Origin: an uncultured Eggerthellaceae bacterium
Lineage (GTDB): Bacteria > Actinomycetota > Coriobacteriia > Coriobacteriales > Eggerthellaceae
NCBI GenBank assembly: GCA_910580205.1
Contig: CAJTVP010000007.1
Coordinates: forward strand, 43,182 to 88,930
Reading direction: 5' to 3'
Length of the DNA stretch: 45,749 nucleotides
Under the pieces are notes generated by a model, which saw only the letters and a list, made by a program, of their open reading frames with translations, was not told the DNA's origin and ran no database searches. The first letter of the stretch is position 1; each line of letters begins with the position of its first letter. A program made the translations under genes and the position numbers. This document shows, piece by piece, positions 44,101 through 45,749 of this stretch.

Positions 44101-45749
44101 GGGCACGCTGCTGATCTACCCTGCGCCCGGTCATGAGTCCGGGGCGAACATGCGTTCCTTCTCCTCGTCTGAGCCTGCTCCTTGGGCAGCCACGAACGAC
44201 GACGAAGGCTATTCCAAGCAGTTCAATCAAGCCGTGGTCTACCCGGGCGTTACCGCCGGACAGACGCTCTCAGGCATGTTCAAAGGGTGCTCTGAGGCTG
44301 GCGCCATTGACCTCACGAACCTCACGGTGACCTTCTCCACGCGCTCTGTCTCTGAGATCGCGTCTGGCTGCACGGCCCTCCGGTGGGCCACCATCACGCC
44401 GGACGTGGACCGCTTCAACGGCGTGGTCGGAGATCCCCAAAGCCCCTCTGCTGTGGGGCTCCTGGGCGGCCTGCGCATCCGCGTTGCGGCGAACGCAACG
44501 GACACCGCCGGCACGACCGGTTGGCAGACGCACACCTCAGGCTTCTCCGCCTATGGGATGCTCTCCGCAGGGGATGCGGGTGCATCTTCCCTTGAGACCC
44601 TGACCTTGAAAGGCTTCGGGAACGGATCCGGGGCGGATCTGTCCTATCTCGCCAACGGCCATTCCAAGCTTGAGACCATAACCGTTGAAAACGTCGCGAA
44701 CGGCGACGGAGCCACGCTCTCCCGCGCTTTCTCAAGCAGCGCGAAGACGCCGTCGAACGCAGCGCTGAGCGCGCGTAACAGCGGCTCCTACGGGGCCGGC
44801 TCGCCGGGCGTGGTCTCCCTCACGAACGTCGGCAACGGCGCGGGAGCAGACCTCTCCTACGCTGCGTCTGATTCATCGGGCCTGCTCAAGGCCATCATCA
44901 CCAACTGCGGCAACGGCGGCATGCTCGCTGGCCGTGGCGCCTCTCTCGCGCACCTGCTTGAGAGCGGCCACGCTATGACCGATGTCGTCATCACGGACTC
45001 TGGCAACGGGCAGAGCGCAGACCTGACGGGCATCGCCCGCTACACGGGCGGCACAGCCGCTGAGGGCGCAGATGCGAATGCGAACCTCCACGGCGCCACC
45101 ACCGCACAGGTGAAGTTCGTCCGCTCTGGCATGCGCGGCGCGACGCTGGATTCGGCCATGGAGGGCAGCATGTCCGCTCCTGGTCTCACAGAGGCGAAAG
45201 CCGTCTGGTCCGGCGCTGACGGGGAAAGCTCTCGTGTTGCCAACGCCACCGTGACCGCCGTCTCTCCGGCCATTTCCGCGGCCGCAGTGGCGGCTGAGAC
45301 GGGCGCTACCGTGATAGACCTCTCCGGCATGCCGGATGTGAAGGGCTCTGTCGCCTATCTGGCTGCGGGCTCTGAGCGCGTCACCAAGGTCGACAAGACG
45401 GCCACCGGTGCTGTTCAAACGGGCGAAATCCGCCTGCCTGAAGGATTCAGCTACCCGACCGTGACTTCGTGGGCATCAGCCTTCGAAGGCTGCGAAGGGT
45501 TGACCGAACTGAAGATGCCTGCGCTTTTGGGCGGCAAAGCGGCCTATGCGCATGCATCCATGCGGAGCTTTGCGAAGAACTGCGGTTCTTTGGAGAGGGT
45601 CGACCTCTCTCTTGGCGGCATAGAGGATCCCTGGGCTGAGGGCACAGGCGTTGTGGCGGACCTTTCCGTCACTCCTACCGCTACGGACCTCACAGAGGCC
45701 TTCTCCGGCTGCCCCGCGCTCTACGACCTGGACCTCACGGGCATCGGCA
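35159..45749 (+). CDS. Giant BspA/DUF285-type repeat surface protein, 3' end outside window
   Basis: Continuous open frame of 3,530 codons to the window edge. Start ATG 35159 has GGGGA five bases ahead; ATG 35147 and ATG 35804 are alternatives. Residues 1-255 are hydrophilic, Ala/Gln/Arg-rich. KGKALKLF plus a hydrophobic run (~262-284) and TNADAD look like a signal peptide. Then a low-complexity region, BspA-type leucine-rich repeats (~794-914: TIGESAFEGTTRLTSIDF, TIGGEAFANCEALTKI), an Ala/Gln helical segment (~997-1045), and from ~1255 some 35 repeats of the form MFxGCxxLxxVxL, as in DUF285 proteins. A module with VLNGFxW, VYGGP, VWxIR and TLxIYP recurs about every 2.1-2.2 kb. No anchor is visible because the C-terminus is missing. 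Likely surface adhesin. Confidence 0.88.
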   Translation, partial: MSYHERLAHEGGSGRLDAKRQQFASKLSHARHVSEDRTVTSHASELRDLQSRDPQEARSNEHEARAMGKHASARRRVAVMNACPVKRAAKRLAPKPEQLQDGPAAQSAGEAQAPAALVEAQAVLSGSRAEDARIVAETTAVDHAAQQNVEDLAQGFAESAKPSAKSRMDLSQSIKGFFQNNINEDNASQATPSAAGASRSASKEMNAHIYKGTVAMNMSTKTSKMISASATPKGANQKGANRKNAKAAATAKPAKREKGKALKLFTAAALAATMCFGSVATAFGTNADADPSAANSEAVQETPSTSLPNAAAEDGNNAGAGAAAAGVDIISTTERLVDSSAASTAITGTVTINADADVFQADGFTFRVTVPADRAATYGIQPQAAVIGFTDSLLNVDAAEIPATVSSSGTEYQVTAFGERAAAQAANVADPTTSQATRNQHVLGNGAGAFGLNANNAALEKLVLPATLTYIDVDALAALTHLTTIEVAAENEVFAGHMGLLLTTDAQQAPGQQSTINEELANIHDANAVQVAYIPTAMRAVQLPEHATSLFTEALPYARAAASFTVPEANVAFTATSDLLLRAITDTGATIAAGADEDAPGIPAPQDASALAVALRAAGAGTATVIPETATYHDQALPITTIDAGAYAASATTSLTSIVSPAAITEIAPRTTVETEEGEEQSTPPAFEDATTQRATVALTTNDDDAQGVWRNAGFTNFTQIGEAGSTETVEGEGGQISGDVQLTAPGEELEPGTATAGLTFTLLPDMTVEVGWSGRTSFATVLNIPASANIGNVSYPVSSIAKESFRGATIESLTLPASLRTIGESAFEGTTRLTSIDFGSSLRTVGYAAFKGSGLTEVWLPESVTTIGGEAFANCEALTKIVALGSVNAVADTALSGCTGVTILVPDTKTENSAWNAAKGLLVANNTVVSYGISLPVDALTLEVGEAANVFQASAGTASNTTGENAEGGNAAPEATATTANTEATEMPSGAIAGGASTQSAAQEAAAQQAQSDAEQAAITTAQEQATNRAAAQVAETQQQLAAVGVATDYNYPATDLSVSTNGTVRAYESGESEITVTRSLNNRTLAQASRQVLVPEAAPAPAAATAAPAASTFSARAADDFSEAYGDSILSGPQKWSTDDSIFWDLRATNGNNELTLLIYVNPNNTTTQPAALTTQNTDAPWFTYSGDTFNSATDLDRIKHIAVVGDRGRTVNLSAGTPNLFGKINADGSTAYALTGLTEVTTEDVAGFNFSTANNLSGMFQGCTGLRTVKIADICTNPTGVDMRAMFQGCEWLGIVQLTSSADDYSTVTSATNMQDMFKGCRMLSNKGGNTDNLFPSEMVPVDLTGLGTSLVNGDWASFGYGQSGMQGMFTGCKFLTKSYSSATSNPVTGYGSDMSRVVIGPKWAKVLNGFVWDRPVIDRFPNYILTASVDVYGGPKDETYIMRRPNTQSEDNPDGGWFTYDGKINLMDSAAFSNMNCWVLREYLIYPATIAEELGNTGQDEFGSMVTGGYVGTAPENSSTYGDSVYWALRQKTDDTSNMTLIIYPKPDDSGSIDHSSGTMASFSDTKPAPWSAGYATDITHIYVYNGVSTGQSLYKAFANLPNLKWANLGYLDASGCTNVTSMFEGDVALPWASNISVEYNFGQNWGNINGFKWNNTSQKGLWLGDNAEKFSNIQQADRMFFGCTGLQRVMIQNFSNGASAPDGFSATNFLGDAVKSDKRTDYNDIRVILKNFATGANANLSNFMSGALPDQNMNNYLTMVNVGTGEGANLANFASGVKGALYLGVNEEGRVDAGANYQFDTVGTGANATLSGMFQGCTNLRRATLSRVGTGENANLSAMFAQVGKDADVNIDGDYVFTFSEGFGNGNGANLSNLFAESFSNEGFASKKVTVAIRPQGGTGAAPTEATAKQGASDMTSMFQGATYIQHLDLRGLPRMMAHPGGDNAPALSMANAFQGLTRLVSVETSDNTTNTTYEDSKLYIPKHFTFKNVMALDGAFQGMTSVKQIVLPNLWANHDATGGVQRYTSMSYAFADNPACTLVNIGSADAVSQSANASATLPINDIRYLFRDNAALETIDLSGLSTNYPYMGDQNSYGETGSQASRMFGMFEGCSKIVTGRGEAPSGANASATPKITLGTGWTKILNGFFWSRATQAANPAYVMQLNAQVFVYGGPTTADNLMACPNIKIGAAEYHFTGKILLSDKTALNHALLWIRQGYGQESLDFSNIGPTLGEIGKGFGEHIVAGGFCGATTNGEAPAAGFAGEDVVWAIRDDNSGDPKAATLVIYPNQVAGITEATIQNFSREGDDTAPWSAVESSELAGYGNSFYQVKIYPGVTANNSLASMFEGCQNIEHVDLTNFTIGQNTTTLERMFAECTALKGVHNGVAASGTADRTPAGNTDQEDTTVKLAGVFFGTNVNLANVATVSEMFMNDTAMEIVHFRDAMTSSTGEVKAERMFMNCSNVTKVVIRNFANNGKLLGTSMFENAATVNDATVTIEQVANGAPANNSGSDFSRMFFGADHMISLTIKNVGLGSNINYESANDGCARLREVTCENVATGGNANLTYAFANSFGTVTREDGTIDSSHNAGDIKINLTNFGTSTNSNPKGIFANSFQNTNNSSYINWVKGTPVAGQPANGAPSTNEQMFLNCTNLKGLNLTGRGAASSNLSEMFAGCSSLSSVRIPITGGTGDEAETSNAGTANSGILQLPVDWDMTGATNMERMFAGCSGLTKVVMRNSGYANANMNSMFRGCTNLESATFQATDIDKVRSATDLRWAFAGCERLSALDLTGWGTSGLYGTASSFGEDQSMMAQFFAPEGGNSMITSATGTATSGNPKIIIGPKFTKVLDGFFWERATSATDPTYVMAQNVEVTVYGGPNVDNALMRCPNAQLGSVTYKFMGTIRPADADALARTGVWVRQGYGDRLTYAGLDETGVFGKTGLDTGQIFAGGYVGDPDTTGEASVAWVIRKSSPAEKGTLLIYPAPGHESGANMRSFSSSEPAPWAATNDDEGYSKQFNQAVVYPGVTAGQTLSGMFKGCSEAGAIDLTNLTVTFSTRSVSEIASGCTALRWATITPDVDRFNGVVGDPQSPSAVGLLGGLRIRVAANATDTAGTTGWQTHTSGFSAYGMLSAGDAGASSLETLTLKGFGNGSGADLSYLANGHSKLETITVENVANGDGATLSRAFSSSAKTPSNAALSARNSGSYGAGSPGVVSLTNVGNGAGADLSYAASDSSGLLKAIITNCGNGGMLAGRGASLAHLLESGHAMTDVVITDSGNGQSADLTGIARYTGGTAAEGADANANLHGATTAQVKFVRSGMRGATLDSAMEGSMSAPGLTEAKAVWSGADGESSRVANATVTAVSPAISAAAVAAETGATVIDLSGMPDVKGSVAYLAAGSERVTKVDKTATGAVQTGEIRLPEGFSYPTVTSWASAFEGCEGLTELKMPALLGGKAAYAHASMRSFAKNCGSLERVDLSLGGIEDPWAEGTGVVADLSVTPTATDLTEAFSGCPALYDLDLTGIG

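Noticed and set aside
40922..44230. Open frame of 1,102 codons on the minus strand inside the surface-protein gene
   Set aside because: It is antisense to a continuous + frame that carries clear repeat families. Its translation is a Gly/Val/Arg/Glu-rich shadow with no motifs, a known side effect of GC-rich, Asn/Ala/Thr-rich codon use.

Overview
The window reads as a chromosomal origin region of an anaerobic Coriobacteriia-type actinobacterium, most likely of the Eggerthellaceae. This is an inference from gene content: a hydrogenase-maturation and nickel set (hypE, nikR), indolepyruvate:ferredoxin oxidoreductase (iorAB), a 2[4Fe-4S] ferredoxin, a single-subunit-style DnaA/ParAB/parS origin cluster, and a very large repeat-rich surface protein. 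Most genes are GC-rich, with an AT-richer stretch between about 18 and 29 kb around the replication origin.

Layout. 1-4.1 kb: 3' part of a SpoU/TrmH RNA methyltransferase, a ferredoxin, and a leftward operon of a small unknown protein, nikR and hypE, followed by a small rightward unknown gene. 4.1-4.5 kb: two convergent small transcription units, one encoding a 21-residue hydrophobic peptide, which looks like a type I toxin-antitoxin locus. 4.5-8.9 kb: iorB and an IorA about twice the usual size. 8.9-12.7 kb: a hybrid histidine kinase and a membrane-anchored coiled-coil protein. 12.8-20 kb, leftward: gyrA, gyrB, recF, dnaN. 20.0-20.6 kb: AT-rich gene-free stretch, the probable oriC. 20.6-28.5 kb, rightward: a GHKL ATPase with a winged-helix tail, dnaA, rpmH, rnpA, yidD, yidC, jag/khpB, (rsmG leftward), parA, parB, with three parS sites. 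28.5-34.5 kb: rlmN, two different D-alanine--D-alanine ligase-family genes, a pyridoxamine kinase, a small membrane protein and a PLP aminotransferase. 35.2 kb to the end: one open reading frame of at least 3,530 codons for a BspA/DUF285-like surface protein that runs off the window.

The genes diverge from the 20.0-21.5 kb interval (dnaN-recF-gyrB-gyrA to the left, dnaA-rpmH-rnpA-yidD-yidC-jag-parAB to the right), so most are co-oriented with replication forks leaving that point. This differs from the widespread dnaA-dnaN-recF-gyrB order: dnaA is on the opposite strand to dnaN and has a GHKL-ATPase/winged-helix gene between it and the origin.

The observations I would follow first are a family of three long imperfect-palindrome elements, each placed just behind a stop codon (hypE, recF, ddl-2) and showing compensatory base changes in the stem; the toxin-like locus at 4.2-4.4 kb; the origin-side GHKL ATPase; the oversized IorA; and the giant surface protein with a long pre-signal extension and a roughly 2.1-2.2 kb internal super-repeat.
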